Positions 15,741-25,278 of a DNA stretch of 64,000 nucleotides are shown here, one piece after another. Position numbers and translations under genes: made by a program. Positions within the stretch are counted from its first letter, which is position 1, and each line of letters opens with the position of its first letter. Origin of the DNA: an uncultured Saprospiraceae bacterium (lineage in GTDB: Bacteria; Bacteroidota; Bacteroidia; Chitinophagales; Saprospiraceae); assembly GCA_938028705.1 (NCBI GenBank), contig CALIZI010000130.1:1-64000 (forward strand), given 5' to 3'. A model generated the notes under the pieces. It made no database searches. It was not told where the DNA came from and worked only from the letters and a program-made list of their open reading frames with translations.

Positions 15741-16757
15741 ATGAAAATAGACCACCTTCGCATACACAATTATAAATCACTGGTTGATTTTGAACTGATT
15801 AATCCGAATCCGTTTACGGTATTTGTAGGTCCGAATGCATCTGGGAAGTCGAATATTTTTGAGGCATTGGAGTTTTTGAGTTATATTACCAATACTTCAT
15901 CTGCTATGGTCAACAGGATGTTTGATGGTTTGGAAAATTATCTCAACAAAAATGTTGTTAATACATTTGAACACCGGAATAATGGCAGTCAAAAAACTAT
16001 TGACATCAAACAAGACCAATTTATTTCTTTTTCTTTAAACCATAAAAAAATAAATTTTGAATATACACATCAACCTAATTCCAACAAATTTATACCACAG
16101 CAAGTAAGTTACGATTCTAATAATTTACTCGAACAATTTACAGATATTTTTTCGCGTATTTTTGTAGGACGACACCAATATTGGAAGATTAAAAATGAGA
16201 CCGATTCCAAACTCAATATCGATGCCTCTAATCTTGAATTGGTCTTACAGCGTCTTTTGAAAAATGATATAATTCGGGAAGAGTTGTTAGAAATATTTGA
16301 ACTGTTAATTCCTGAATTTGAAGATATTAAAGTCGTCTCTAATCAATTCAGTGAAAAATCAACGCTCTTGGTAAAAGAAAAATACTCCGAAAAATACTAT
16401 ACTAAAAATCTTCTTTCGGATGGTACAATCAATATCATTGCACTCTTTACTGCATTGTACCAAAGTGATCAACCACAATTTTTGTGTATTGAAGAACCCG
16501 AAAACGGGCTAAATCCTTACGTTGTTGAAGAACTCATAGAAATTTTACGTAATGCGTGTAAAGACGAAGGACATACCATCTGGCTCAATTCTCATTCGCA
16601 AACTATTGCCCGTCACCTGCAACCGCACGAGATGATACTGATAGATAAAAAGGAAGGTATTACCCGCCCCAAGCAAGTGCAAGATTTTAAATTGCATGGA
16701 CTGACCATGGACGAAGCATGGTTGAGTAATGCTATCGGAGGAGGGTTGCCATGGTAA
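15741..16757 (+). CDS. OLD/RecF-like AAA (ABC-type) ATPase of a defence pair
   Basis: 338 residues. The N-terminal beta strand and Walker A (GPNASGKS, 30-37) are typical of AAA_21/RecF-like ATPases. The short helical insertion (about 60-215) takes the place of the long coiled coil of SMC proteins. The ABC signature is LLSDGT near 223 and Walker B FLCIEEPENGL near 247-257, followed by a switch His (NSHSQ, near 283). There is no TOPRIM domain in the same chain; it is encoded by the next gene, which overlaps by 7 bases. This resembles a split OLD nuclease, or the AriA/AriB arrangement of PARIS. First gene of a four-gene run that includes an AccI-like restriction-modification system. Confidence 0.9.
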   Translation: MKIDHLRIHNYKSLVDFELINPNPFTVFVGPNASGKSNIFEALEFLSYITNTSSAMVNRMFDGLENYLNKNVVNTFEHRNNGSQKTIDIKQDQFISFSLNHKKINFEYTHQPNSNKFIPQQVSYDSNNLLEQFTDIFSRIFVGRHQYWKIKNETDSKLNIDASNLELVLQRLLKNDIIREELLEIFELLIPEFEDIKVVSNQFSEKSTLLVKEKYSEKYYTKNLLSDGTINIIALFTALYQSDQPQFLCIEEPENGLNPYVVEELIEILRNACKDEGHTIWLNSHSQTIARHLQPHEMILIDKKEGITRPKQVQDFKLHGLTMDEAWLSNAIGGGLPW

Positions 16758-17323
16758 AATTAGGTTTTATCGGAGAGGGAAAAACAGAGCGTAAAATCCT
16801 CGAATCTGAACGCTTTAGAGAACTATTGGATAGTCTTAATCTGAAATATGTTGAAGAAGTATCAGATGCAAAAGGCGGTGGCAATCTAGTTCCCGAAAGA
16901 ATTATTGGTTTGGTAGAAAAACTCAAAAAATCCGGTGCAAACCAAATCATTATTTTGACGGATTTGGAAAATATGCCTTGCATCACCACTGCAAAACAGC
17001 GAATACAAACCGATAAACACATTATCATCATTGCCGTCAAAAAAATAGAAGCGTGGTTTTTAGCAGATACGGCTGCCATTTCAGCATTTCTTGAGCAAAA
17101 CTACATTTGCGAATCGCCGGAAGAAATAGATGAACCGTTTGATTTCATCAAAAGTGAATCGGAAAGACTGAAAGGCAGAGGAGTGAGAAGTAAACGATTG
17201 CTCTGCGGAAGAATACTAAAAAGCGGCTTCTCCATCCAAAATGCCGCCCAACACCCCAACTGTCCGAGCGCAGCATACTTTATCAAAAGATTGAATATGC
17301 TTGCTGAAATTGATGTTTCCTGA
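16751..17323 (+). CDS. TOPRIM-like DUF4276 protein, partner of the ATPase
   Basis: 190 residues. The N-terminal strand ends in GFIGEGKTE (residues 5-13, the conserved TOPRIM Glu) and the acidic DxE motif is ILTDLEN (D71, E73). The stretch [11 protein letters not shown] is characteristic of the DUF4276 family. C-terminal residues carry a basic patch (KGRGVRSKR). By analogy with OLD, Gabija and PARIS effectors it is likely a Mg2+-dependent nuclease gated by the ATPase. The start codon lies within the end of the ATPase gene, so translation is coupled, and the next gene follows after 20 bases. Family is fairly sure; activity is inferred. Confidence 0.82.
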   Translation: MVKLGFIGEGKTERKILESERFRELLDSLNLKYVEEVSDAKGGGNLVPERIIGLVEKLKKSGANQIIILTDLENMPCITTAKQRIQTDKHIIIIAVKKIEAWFLADTAAISAFLEQNYICESPEEIDEPFDFIKSESERLKGRGVRSKRLLCGRILKSGFSIQNAAQHPNCPSAAYFIKRLNMLAEIDVS

Positions 17324-17343
17324 GCTATTTAAATAAACGAAAA

Positions 17344-18444
17344 ATGACCTATTTTGAGGAAATAAGGGAGATAACAAAACGAATACCGGCAACGATAGTC
17401 GATTTTGCCCAAGCAAGAGAGCGCAGCTCTCCACCCACACAGGCATCATCTAATTTCATCACGAACAAAGAACAAGGAGATTGGGCGGAAACATTAATTT
17501 TCAAAGCCATTAATGAGACTTTCGACGGACTGGTTGCTGTCAGATATGGCAAATCGGATGACTTGGTGGCAGGTGAAAAAGGCTTTGACACTTTTTATAA
17601 TGATTTTCAAGATGAACTGGATACTATCGGTAAACGCCCCGACTTGCTGGTTTTCAAAGAAGAAGATTTTAGAGAAGATTTAGGTTATGATATTAGTAAA
17701 TTGGAACATGCTTCTATTGCGGATTATGTGACACTTGCTATTGCGGGTTTGGAGGTGCGTTCAAGTGCATTTTTGATTGATAAATACGAAGCGGAAATGC
17801 AAAAAAGAACCCATGATAATCTCCAAAAAGCATTTCGAATCAAAACTAAAATCATTGCAGAGTATTCGGATATTTTAGAAAATCCAAAGAAGAAAAAGTA
17901 CCTTGATATTTTGAATAGTATTACAGAAGATACCATTTATGCCATCAGTTTCAGAAGCCCGTCGTGGAGGTCATCACAAAGACTTGAAGAATTGAGTAAC
18001 TTATTTAAAGAACTTAATCTTGCTATCAGAACCGTTCAAAAAAGAGATTATTTGAGCATTACGCCCAAAGTCGAAGATTTGAAAGTGGTTTTTAAATGGA
18101 TTGAAAAATTCAACGTTCCTCACTTTTACGTTCAAGTTTTTTTTGATAAGGTATTTGGTATTGCGTTCAAAGAAATTTTGACGCTGATTACAGATTCCGA
18201 AAAAGAAGGAGAGCATTATGAAATAGGCAAAGACATTAAAAATCAGAATAAAACCACTATCAAGATAAATACGAGAAAAACCAGTCAAATAGCCTACAAA
18301 GTGGATGAACCCGAACATAAAAGTATTCGTAGAGAAATGGGTAGAGGCAGGCTTCTTTTTTATGTTTCATTTGATAAAGGAACTGCTTATCTCGACATCA
18401 AAACACTCCAACAATTGTTAGATATACAAATGAATAATTCGTGA
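17344..18444 (+). CDS. AccI-like type II restriction endonuclease
   Basis: 366 residues. The segments NKEQGDWAE (41-49), GKRPDLLVF (96-104, Asp 100) and [11 protein letters not shown] (133-143, Glu 137) give a PD..(E)x(R/K) catalytic core matching my recollection of the AccI family, whose prototype cuts GT/MKAC. The predicted specificity is therefore GTMKAC or a relative, by inference only. The ORF starts 20 bases after the TOPRIM gene and its TGA overlaps the methyltransferase GTG start (GTGA), the tight coupling usual for type II pairs. Its AT-rich codon use resembles the two flanking genes of the cassette. Confidence 0.85.
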   Translation: MTYFEEIREITKRIPATIVDFAQARERSSPPTQASSNFITNKEQGDWAETLIFKAINETFDGLVAVRYGKSDDLVAGEKGFDTFYNDFQDELDTIGKRPDLLVFKEEDFREDLGYDISKLEHASIADYVTLAIAGLEVRSSAFLIDKYEAEMQKRTHDNLQKAFRIKTKIIAEYSDILENPKKKKYLDILNSITEDTIYAISFRSPSWRSSQRLEELSNLFKELNLAIRTVQKRDYLSITPKVEDLKVVFKWIEKFNVPHFYVQVFFDKVFGIAFKEILTLITDSEKEGEHYEIGKDIKNQNKTTIKINTRKTSQIAYKVDEPEHKSIRREMGRGRLLFYVSFDKGTAYLDIKTLQQLLDIQMNNS

Positions 18445-20024
18445 TATTAGAAAAAACATATACACAAAAAGTCGGTTTATCGCACAGGAAAAAATATGCT
18501 CAATTCTTCACACCGGAAGAAGTGGCAGAGGTGATGATTGATTGGATATTAAAAAATAAATCGCTGAAAACTGTACTCGAACCTGCATTCGGACTTGGCG
18601 TTTTTTCGCGCTTATTATTAAAGAAAAATTGTAATGTAAAGATAAAGGGTTTTGACGTTGATCCTGTAATTTTTGAAGAAGCCAATACTTCTTTTCGCGA
18701 ATATTCTAATGTACAACTTATCTTAGAAGACTACCTGTTCAATGATTGGGAAAATAAATATGATGGAATATTATGCAATCCGCCATATTTCAAATTTCAC
18801 GATTATGAAAACAAAAAAGCACTGGAAGAAATAAAGAAAAGATTGAACGTCAAACTTAATGGTTTTACCAATATTTATACGCTTTTTTTACTCAAATCCA
18901 TTTACCAACTCAATGAAGGCGGAAAAGCTGCATATATTATTCCTTCTGAGTTTTTAAATTCGGATTATGGTACTTTCGTAAAAGATTACCTCTTGAAAAC
19001 CAATGCATTAAAGCATATTATTATTTTTGATTTTAAAGAAAATATTTTTGACGATGCGCTTACTACAAGTGCTATTTTGCTTTTATCAAAAGATAATAAG
19101 ACATCTTCCGTCAGTTTTTCAAGCATACAAAACAGAGAACAATTTGACGACATTAAAAAGCAGATAAAGAATACCAAAACGGAATTATCCAACAACACGA
19201 TAAGCAATACAAACCTTGACCCCAATATCAAATGGCGGGCATATTATCAAACACAATTTAATAAAAAATATAAATATCTTGTGCCATTTAAAAAAGTAGC
19301 TAAAGTCGTCAGAGGCATAGCTACGGGTGCAAACGAATATTTCACATTCAACAAAGAAAAAGTCGAAAAATTAAATATTCCACACCATAGTTTGCTACCT
19401 TGTATCACTAAATCGAAGGATGTCAACTCACCATTTTTCACCTCAAAACATTTTAAAGAATTGATTGATTCAAATGCTAATATTTATTTATTCGACGCAG
19501 GAAAAACACCTAGCGATTCTGATGTATTGGACTATATTGCATCAGGTGAAAAACAGGGCATTCATGAAAAGTTTTTGACCTCAAGAAGGAACCCTTGGTT
19601 CATCAACGAAAACAGACCCCCTTCACCTATTTGGGTAAGCGTGTTCAACAGAAAACACGTTAAATTTATACGCAATGAAGCGCAAATTTCCAATCTGACT
19701 ACCTTCCATTGCATCTATCTCAAATCAGATTTATTCAGTAGCGATATTGATGTTGATTTGCTCTTTGCCTATTTATTGACCGATATTGCAAAAGAGATTT
19801 TCAGCGATAACAGAAGGGAGTATGGGGATGGATTAAAGAAGTTTGAACCCAATGATTTGAATAATGGTTTGATGTTGGATTTATCTCAATTGACGAAGGA
19901 GGAAAAAGAAGATATAAAAATATTATACCATACTTACCGCAAATCAGTCATGGAATATCGAGAAGATAAAGACCACATTGATACCATAGAAAAGATACTG
20001 AAAAAGAAATACATGGTCGTTTAA
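18441..20024 (+). CDS. N6-adenine DNA methyltransferase of the AccI-like system
   Basis: 527 residues starting at GTG, overlapping the endonuclease stop by 4 bases. It has the gamma-class motif order: FTPEE (motif X region, 23-27), SAM-binding EPAFGLGVF (motif I, 47-55), FDVDP (71-75), then catalytic NPPY (motif IV, 113-116). The C-terminal ~250 residues form a target-recognition region that includes [13 protein letters not shown]. Length and order fit Eco57I/TaqI-like methyltransferases. It protects host sites from the neighbouring endonuclease. The long intergenic region after it contains a palindromic element, which closes the cassette. Confidence 0.92.
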   Translation: MILEKTYTQKVGLSHRKKYAQFFTPEEVAEVMIDWILKNKSLKTVLEPAFGLGVFSRLLLKKNCNVKIKGFDVDPVIFEEANTSFREYSNVQLILEDYLFNDWENKYDGILCNPPYFKFHDYENKKALEEIKKRLNVKLNGFTNIYTLFLLKSIYQLNEGGKAAYIIPSEFLNSDYGTFVKDYLLKTNALKHIIIFDFKENIFDDALTTSAILLLSKDNKTSSVSFSSIQNREQFDDIKKQIKNTKTELSNNTISNTNLDPNIKWRAYYQTQFNKKYKYLVPFKKVAKVVRGIATGANEYFTFNKEKVEKLNIPHHSLLPCITKSKDVNSPFFTSKHFKELIDSNANIYLFDAGKTPSDSDVLDYIASGEKQGIHEKFLTSRRNPWFINENRPPSPIWVSVFNRKHVKFIRNEAQISNLTTFHCIYLKSDLFSSDIDVDLLFAYLLTDIAKEIFSDNRREYGDGLKKFEPNDLNNGLMLDLSQLTKEEKEDIKILYHTYRKSVMEYREDKDHIDTIEKILKKKYMVV

Positions 20025-20163
20025 TTGACATATACTGCTTTATGGTTAGATTGTTTTATTGTTTATATAGCCATAATTAAATCACAAATAACTGTTTATC
20101 AACAATATAGCAATATAACAATGAAACATTTTTTAAAATAAAAAGTATAATTTTAAACCTAAT

Positions 20164-20359
20164 AAGTAATGAGACAAAAATAAACTAACAATATTTGAAC
20201 CACTAAGCACACTAAAATCGAATGGACGCAGAGAACACAAAGTATTTCTAAGTAATTAATAATGAATTTTTTACACAAACTTTGTTTTCTTATTTCGTTA
20301 ATTCGACATTCGTGTTCTTAGTGTGCTTAGTGGTTAAGATATTTTTGTCCACCTACTTA
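20164..20359. repeat. AACCACTAAG palindrome with GACAAAAATA ends
   Basis: Ends AAGTAATGAGACAAAAATA and ATTTTTGTCCACCTACTTA, inner arms AACCACTAAGCACACTAA paired with TTAGTGTGCTTAGTGGTT. Second copy of the element at 1857-2074; the middles differ and here include GGACGCAGAGAACACAAAG. Confidence 0.8.
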
Positions 20360-20429
20360 CAGTATAAAATCCAAAACAAAACCCACCAAAATTCGGTTGT
20401 ATATGTTTACAGAAAACCGAAACAAGTAA

Positions 20430-21587
20430 ATGCGAATCATACTTTTTACAGGCAAAGGCGGTGTGGGAAAAACGACCACTGCGGCGGCTACGGCACTACA
20501 TGCGGCGAAACAAGGCTACAAGACACTCGTTATTTCCACCGACCCTGCACACAGTCTTTCCGATGCGCTCGACATCGAACTCAATCCCGAACCCACTCCG
20601 ATCAGTGACAATCTTTGGGGGCAGGAATTTGATGCCTACTACTCCATGAAAAAGCATTGGGCGAGTATGCGACAGATGATGTTGACGATATTCAAATGGC
20701 GCGGCGTGGATAATGTGGTGGCGGAGGAACTTTCGGTATTGCCGGGCATGGAGGAAGCCTCTGCTTTTTTGTGGATTGAAAAATATTACCGCGAAGATGA
20801 CTACGACCTCATCGTGATAGACAGCGCACCTACGGGCGAAACGCTCACGCTGCTCACGCTTCCGCAAGTGACCAAATCGTGGTTGACCAAAGCCTTTCCG
20901 GGACAGAAATTTGCCGTCAAATCCGTCGGTAAATTGGTGCGTAAAACCACCGGCGTACCGCTTGATAAAGGCTATGAAGAACTCGAAAGTTTGTTTGACA
21001 AATTGCAACATATACAAGAGGTGATGCTCAATCCGGAGGTGTGTTCGATACGCATCGTAGCAAACCCTGAACGCATGGTCATCCAAGAAGCCAAACGCGC
21101 TTATACCTACCTTCAACTCTATGGTTATAATGTAGATGCGGTGGTGGTCAACCGGATTTTGCCGAAGGCGGCAGGTGGTAAATTATTTAAAAAATACCTC
21201 ACTTCTCAGGCAAAATATCTGGAAGAAATTGAGGAGACTTTTACGCCTTTGCCTATCTTCAAAGTAGAGCATTTGGGGCATGAAGTTTTTGGTTTGGATT
21301 TGTTGGATAAAATCGGTGACACGATTTACGGCGATGAAGACCCGACCACGATTTTTCACGATAAAAGCCCTTTTCAAGTGGAAGAAGACGGCGATTTTTA
21401 TACCATAAAAATACGCTTGCCCTTTATAGATGAAGATGATTTTGAGGTCAATAAATTCGGCGATGAAATCGTCATTGACTTGCAAGGGCAACGCAAAAGT
21501 GTCATTCTTCCTCGCTTTGCCAATTTTCTGACCTTCGATAGTCATACTTTTGAGTATCCTTGGTTGAGTGTGAAATTGAAGAAGTAA
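20430..21587 (+). CDS. ArsA/Get3-family ATPase with C-terminal HSP20-like domain
   Basis: 385 residues. The deviant P-loop GKGGVGKTT (8-16), switch I DPAHSLSDALD and switch II DSAPTGETLTLLTLP are all present, as is the adenine-loop region NPERMVIQEAK. About 300-385 form a small all-beta domain (EDGDFYTIKIRLPF ... VILPRF) of the ArsA_HSP20 type often fused to bacterial Get3-like ATPases. No metal-binding Cys triad and no arsenite genes nearby, so arsenite export is unlikely; a chaperone role for membrane or hydrophobic proteins is more plausible. Single-subunit, so it would act as a dimer. Confidence 0.9.
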   Translation: MRIILFTGKGGVGKTTTAAATALHAAKQGYKTLVISTDPAHSLSDALDIELNPEPTPISDNLWGQEFDAYYSMKKHWASMRQMMLTIFKWRGVDNVVAEELSVLPGMEEASAFLWIEKYYREDDYDLIVIDSAPTGETLTLLTLPQVTKSWLTKAFPGQKFAVKSVGKLVRKTTGVPLDKGYEELESLFDKLQHIQEVMLNPEVCSIRIVANPERMVIQEAKRAYTYLQLYGYNVDAVVVNRILPKAAGGKLFKKYLTSQAKYLEEIEETFTPLPIFKVEHLGHEVFGLDLLDKIGDTIYGDEDPTTIFHDKSPFQVEEDGDFYTIKIRLPFIDEDDFEVNKFGDEIVIDLQGQRKSVILPRFANFLTFDSHTFEYPWLSVKLKK

Positions 21588-21593
21588 CTAAAG

Positions 21594-21681
21594 AAAATTC
21601 CAAATTCCAAGCACCAAATTCCAAAAAATACAGCGTGAAAACAAATTGGAATTTGGATTTTGTTATTTGGAATTTAATATA
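21594..21681. repeat. ATTCCAA-word palindrome
   Basis: The left arm is AAATTCCAAATTCCAAG plus ACCAAATTCCAAAAAA; the right arm is TTGGAATTTGG plus TTATTTGGAATTT. It fills the gap between the ArsA-like gene and the hydroxylase. Half-copies made of the same word lie just upstream of hemC (41952-41978) and of mfd (48802-48838), and at 42452-42500. Confidence 0.8.
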
Positions 21682-21683
21682 TT

Positions 21684-22715
21684 ATGGAAAAATATTTAAA
21701 ACTAATAGCAGAAAGTTATACGGGTTATGCGGGCTACTTGTGGCAGCAAATCACGCATCCCGGATGGGGGAATTATTTTTATATGTTGGTGGTCGTGTCT
21801 GCCTTCTTTTTTCTGTTGGAAATATTGCGCCCGTGGCGGGAAAATCAACCTAAATTTCGTAAAGATTTTTGGTTGGATTTTTTCTATATGTTTTTCAATT
21901 TTTTCTTGTTTTCACTCCTCATTTATAATGCCGCTTCAAATGTGGTAGTCAATTTGTTTAATGATTTTCTGGGGCTGTTTGGTATCAAAAATCTGGTAGC
22001 GATTCAGATAGGAACTTGGGCGGTATGGTTGCAGTTGCTGATGCTTTTTGTCATTCGGGATTTCATTCAATGGTGTACACATCGCTTACTGCATCGGGTG
22101 GAATTTCTGTGGGAATTTCACAAAGTACATCACTCGGTAGAGCAAATGGGATTTGCGGCACACTTGCGCTATCATTGGATGGAAAATGTGGTCTATGGCT
22201 CTATTCAATACATTCCGCTGGCAATGATTGGCTTCGGGATTGATGACTTCTTTATCGTATATTTTTTCACTACTATGGTGGGGCATTACAATCATACCAA
22301 TATTACGGTCAGTGGTCGGGTATCGGGTGCGGTATTGGGTGTACTGATTGGTATGTATGTTATTTTTCAAATACAATTACCTCTTATTCAAGAAGTTGGG
22401 ATAATGACCGGCATTATTGCATTTGCGGCTTTTGTGGTCGGTCCTTTTATGAAAATTATATTTAACAGCCCCGAAATGCACATCTGGCACCATGCGTATG
22501 ACCTACCCGAAGCGCATAGATACGGCATCAATTTTGGTTTGACACTGGCAATTTGGGATTATATTTTCGGTACGGCACATATTCCGCACGATGGGCGCGA
22601 CATCAAATTAGGCTTCCCCGGTGTAGAGCATTTTCCAACAACTTTTGTACAACAAAATCTGCATGGATGGACAATGAAGGGGGAACGGCAGACGGCGGAC
22701 AGTGAACGGAGTTGA
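21684..22715 (+). CDS. Fatty acid hydroxylase / sterol desaturase superfamily protein
   Basis: 343 residues with four or five membrane segments. The di-iron His clusters of the FA_hydroxylase family are present: HRLLH near 134, HKVHHS near 145, a further His after a hydrophobic hairpin, and MHIWHHAYDLPEAH near 270. Such enzymes hydroxylate or desaturate lipids at the membrane surface using O2. Sterols are unlikely in this organism; lipid or carotenoid hydroxylation is more likely. The gene lies 97 bases after the ArsA-like gene with a palindrome between, so co-transcription is uncertain. Confidence 0.88.
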   Translation: MEKYLKLIAESYTGYAGYLWQQITHPGWGNYFYMLVVVSAFFFLLEILRPWRENQPKFRKDFWLDFFYMFFNFFLFSLLIYNAASNVVVNLFNDFLGLFGIKNLVAIQIGTWAVWLQLLMLFVIRDFIQWCTHRLLHRVEFLWEFHKVHHSVEQMGFAAHLRYHWMENVVYGSIQYIPLAMIGFGIDDFFIVYFFTTMVGHYNHTNITVSGRVSGAVLGVLIGMYVIFQIQLPLIQEVGIMTGIIAFAAFVVGPFMKIIFNSPEMHIWHHAYDLPEAHRYGINFGLTLAIWDYIFGTAHIPHDGRDIKLGFPGVEHFPTTFVQQNLHGWTMKGERQTADSERS

Positions 22716-22745
22716 TGTAAAAGTATAGGCAACTATAATCGCAGA

Positions 22746-22763
22746 TGGCGACTGAAGTCGCCT
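22746..22763. repeat. GGCGACT hairpin (REP-like)
   Basis: GGCGACTGAAGTCGCC followed by TGTACTA. The TGTACTA/CGTACTA tail after a small GC hairpin recurs at 6184-6210 and 60289-60312, where the hairpin is GGGCAGCTAAAGACAGCCC. Confidence 0.5.
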
Positions 22764-22766
22764 GTA

Positions 22767-23705
22767 CTAGGTTGACATTTTTATAAATTCGTTCTGCTCA
22801 TTAGGTAATGTAAAACTGACACTGAAGCCATCGGTATATTCCGGATTGACCCATATTTTACCTGTATGGTGTTCTACTATTTTTTTACAAACAGATAGCC
22901 CTACACCCGACCCTTCATATCCGCTTCCTGCGTGGTGTAATCTTTTAAATATTAGAAAAATCTTATCTGCAAATTCTTCTTTTACACCAATACCATTATC
23001 CTTCACCGTAATTTTGTGATAGTTACGGTCATAGGGTTCGCAGGAAATATCAATGATGGGTGTTGCGCCGTTTTGAAATTTGATAGAATTGTCTATGAGA
23101 TTTTGAAAGAGTTGTGTCATTTGTCCCGAATTAGCTTTTATAACAGGCAACTTTTCGTAATGTATTTTCACTTGATTTTCATTTAATTTAAATAATAAAT
23201 TATGTTCTACGTTTTTTAAAACATGATCAAGTGCTATGGCTTCAAATTCGACCTGATGATGTTTGCCTATGGTAGAATATCGTAATAAGCCATCCAGCAA
23301 AGCTGCCATACGATTGACACTATCGATAACAAATTCGGCATATTCGATACTCTCTTTTGAAAATTTTTCTTGCTCTTTTCTCAGAATTAATTGAAGGAAA
23401 CTGGTAATGGTTCGTAGTGGTTCTTTGAGATCATGTGCTGCCACGACAGCGAATTGTTGGAGGTCTTTATTCGACCTTTCCAAATCGGCTGTTTGTGACG
23501 ACAATCGCTCATTAGTTTCCGTAAGCTCTTGCGAACTGAGATTCATTGCCCTTTCCAGTAATTGACTATCGCGGTCGTATTGGTCATAAGTTTTACTGAT
23601 GGTATCCAGCAGTTCGTGAAATTCCTCCGGTACATTTTCTATTGAGCCATATTTTCTTTTAATTTGTCGTGTTAGAAGTTTATTGAGTGGATCGGATGTA
23701 CTCAT
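22767..23705 (-). CDS. Soluble sensor histidine kinase
   Basis: 312 residues, no membrane segment. The N-terminal ~85 residues are a coiled coil (heptads through ELTETNERLSSQTADLER). The dimerisation/phosphoacceptor domain has H91 in VAAHDLKEPL, and the HATPase_c domain shows the N-box LFQNLIDNSIKF, G1 DNGIGV and G2 GSGVGLSVCKKI. There is no receiver domain and no response regulator in the window. The start overlaps the stop of the upstream FIST gene by 4 bases (ATGA), so the FIST protein is very probably its cytosolic sensory partner. Phytochrome-like kinases share this ATPase type. Confidence 0.93.
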   Translation of the reverse strand: MSTSDPLNKLLTRQIKRKYGSIENVPEEFHELLDTISKTYDQYDRDSQLLERAMNLSSQELTETNERLSSQTADLERSNKDLQQFAVVAAHDLKEPLRTITSFLQLILRKEQEKFSKESIEYAEFVIDSVNRMAALLDGLLRYSTIGKHHQVEFEAIALDHVLKNVEHNLLFKLNENQVKIHYEKLPVIKANSGQMTQLFQNLIDNSIKFQNGATPIIDISCEPYDRNYHKITVKDNGIGVKEEFADKIFLIFKRLHHAGSGYEGSGVGLSVCKKIVEHHTGKIWVNPEYTDGFSVSFTLPNEQNEFIKMST

Positions 23706-24835
23706 ATTTCTGAAAAAGTCGTAATTGTCATTGTCTGATTATGCAAATCTGCATAAGTATTTTTATTATTTATTGAAGGACATATTTCGCCATAAGAGTA
23801 AAAGCCTGTCAGCGTGATATTATTGCCAAGTACATCTTTTACGGCTTCTGTTTCTTCTTCCACCCGTTGAGCTAAAATCAATTTTCTACCGACGCAACTA
23901 ATCAATAATGCAAGTTGGGGAGAGGTGTCGGATTCGAGACAGGTTTGGGCAGCATTTTCAGCAGCATCTACAACATGTTCAATATTGGAGCGCATCAATC
24001 GTACCCGGCTGCCTTCGGGAACATCACCTGCAAAAGTCATACTATTCGTTGCTTCATCTACCGAAAGTATGGTTCTGACCAAAGGTGTATCGCTATCGGG
24101 CAGTATAATGGATAAGGGGAAAAACAACGCGGAACCGGGTAATTTTTCCGCCAAATCTCCGAGATATTCTTTGTATAAATTCAAGGCATTTTTATTATCC
24201 AATTCGTAAAGGACATTCCCCTTAGATTTAGTGATTTTCCGGTGAGGTCCGAAAGGGTCAAAGCCACCATTGGAACCAAAAGATATTTCGAGTCGGTCGC
24301 TATACATCCCTATGGCAATAATATTGCCAAGTACAGGAACGTCATTATGAGCCACCAATGTGGTTTCAAAGCGTGCCGCATCACCTGCCATACCGCCTGT
24401 AAAGGCAACATTATTGGGTAATATATCATTCAATCCCTTGACGAGTTCCCCGCCGTTCACCACATGCCCGTCCGAAAATATAAGTACATGCACAAGCCCA
24501 TCAGCCAACAGTTGTTTTGCCAATTGTTCACCTGCCTGATAGCTGTCAGTAGCTGATGTGATATTTGTTTTAGCAATTTTTAAATCCGTATGCTCAAAGG
24601 ATATGCCTGTAAGCACCAACTCATCATCATAAACCAATGTATCTGCAATTTGACCGGAGGTAGAACACATAATAATATGTTGGTCGGGTGAGGAAGGGAT
24701 AAGGCGTTTGGAAAATTCCTTGTCCTCAAAAGTATAGCGTGAACCAAAAGCCAATACCAGTTGATGGCTATCCATATTCAATGTATCTATACTTTCATTA
24801 TTTTTGAGAACAACTTGCTGAGTAGTTATTGCCAT
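23702..24835 (-). CDS. FIST N/C domain sensor protein
   Basis: 377 residues. The N-terminal domain (about 30-220) contains MCSTSGQIADTLVYDDELVL and the glycine-rich VAFTGGMAGDAARF, typical of FIST_N; the C-terminal ~140 residues (LYKEYLGDLAEKLPGSALFFP through FYSYGEICP) form FIST_C. FIST proteins are thought to bind small molecules, possibly amino acids, and pass the signal to histidine kinases or chemotaxis proteins. Here the kinase gene directly follows with a 4-base overlap, a strong hint of a sensor-kinase pair. The upstream region has a palindrome of the AATATCGA family 20 bases before the start. Confidence 0.9.
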   Translation of the reverse strand: MAITTQQVVLKNNESIDTLNMDSHQLVLAFGSRYTFEDKEFSKRLIPSSPDQHIIMCSTSGQIADTLVYDDELVLTGISFEHTDLKIAKTNITSATDSYQAGEQLAKQLLADGLVHVLIFSDGHVVNGGELVKGLNDILPNNVAFTGGMAGDAARFETTLVAHNDVPVLGNIIAIGMYSDRLEISFGSNGGFDPFGPHRKITKSKGNVLYELDNKNALNLYKEYLGDLAEKLPGSALFFPLSIILPDSDTPLVRTILSVDEATNSMTFAGDVPEGSRVRLMRSNIEHVVDAAENAAQTCLESDTSPQLALLISCVGRKLILAQRVEEETEAVKDVLGNNITLTGFYSYGEICPSINNKNTYADLHNQTMTITTFSEI

Positions 24836-24854
24836 AAGTATTTTGTTTTATATC

Positions 24855-24950
24855 GGTTGGGAATGTTGAATATCGAATTACGGAGGAAAAACTCACGGTT
24901 GGTTATTTCGACATTCATTATTCCTTGTTCGATATTCGACATTCCCAACC
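24855..24950. repeat. AATATCGA-word palindrome (family copy 2)
   Basis: Left arm GGTTGGGAATGTTGAATATC (24855-24874), right arm ending GATATTCGACATTCCCAACC (24931-24950), 22 of 23 paired across the tips. The centre carries the family signature GGAGGAAAAACTCACGGTTG. Confidence 0.88.
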
Positions 24951-25094
24951 ATCCGAAATTATAAAATCAATTATGAAAATACTTTATCAGAGCAAACAAA
25001 ATAATACTTAATCAGAGAGAATGTGACACGAATACAGCTAACAAATTAATTGATTTCACTATATCACATCCTGTTTTTATGCCTTATCATTTAA

Positions 25095-25274
25095 TTGGAC
25101 TTTGGGCATTTTGGACATTAGGTAACTGGGAAATTAGGTTTTAATTCGTAAATAATTGATTATCAAGTATTTTATTTATTATATAAAAATATTTAATTAA
25201 TTTAATTTTATAATTGTTTAATAAAAATCCTGATAACTGATAACTAATACCGAATTCCCCAATATCCAAAGTCC
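25095..25274. repeat. Degenerate GACTTTGG palindrome
   Basis: Left end TTGGACTTTGGGCATTTTGG, right end CCCCAATATCCAAAGTCCAG, with AT-rich inner arms (GATAATT.. words). A diverged relative of 13941-14139 and 34036-34222. It lies between the FIST and cupin genes. Confidence 0.65.
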
Positions 25275-25278
25275 AGAT

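Noticed and set aside
20496-21116. 206-codon minus-strand frame inside the ArsA-like gene
   Set aside because: Antisense shadow of a well-conserved ATPase; no domain.
20430-21587. Arsenite-export ATPase (arsA)
   Set aside because: No metal-binding Cys set, single ATPase half, HSP20-like tail and no ars genes nearby; Get3-like ATPase is a better reading.
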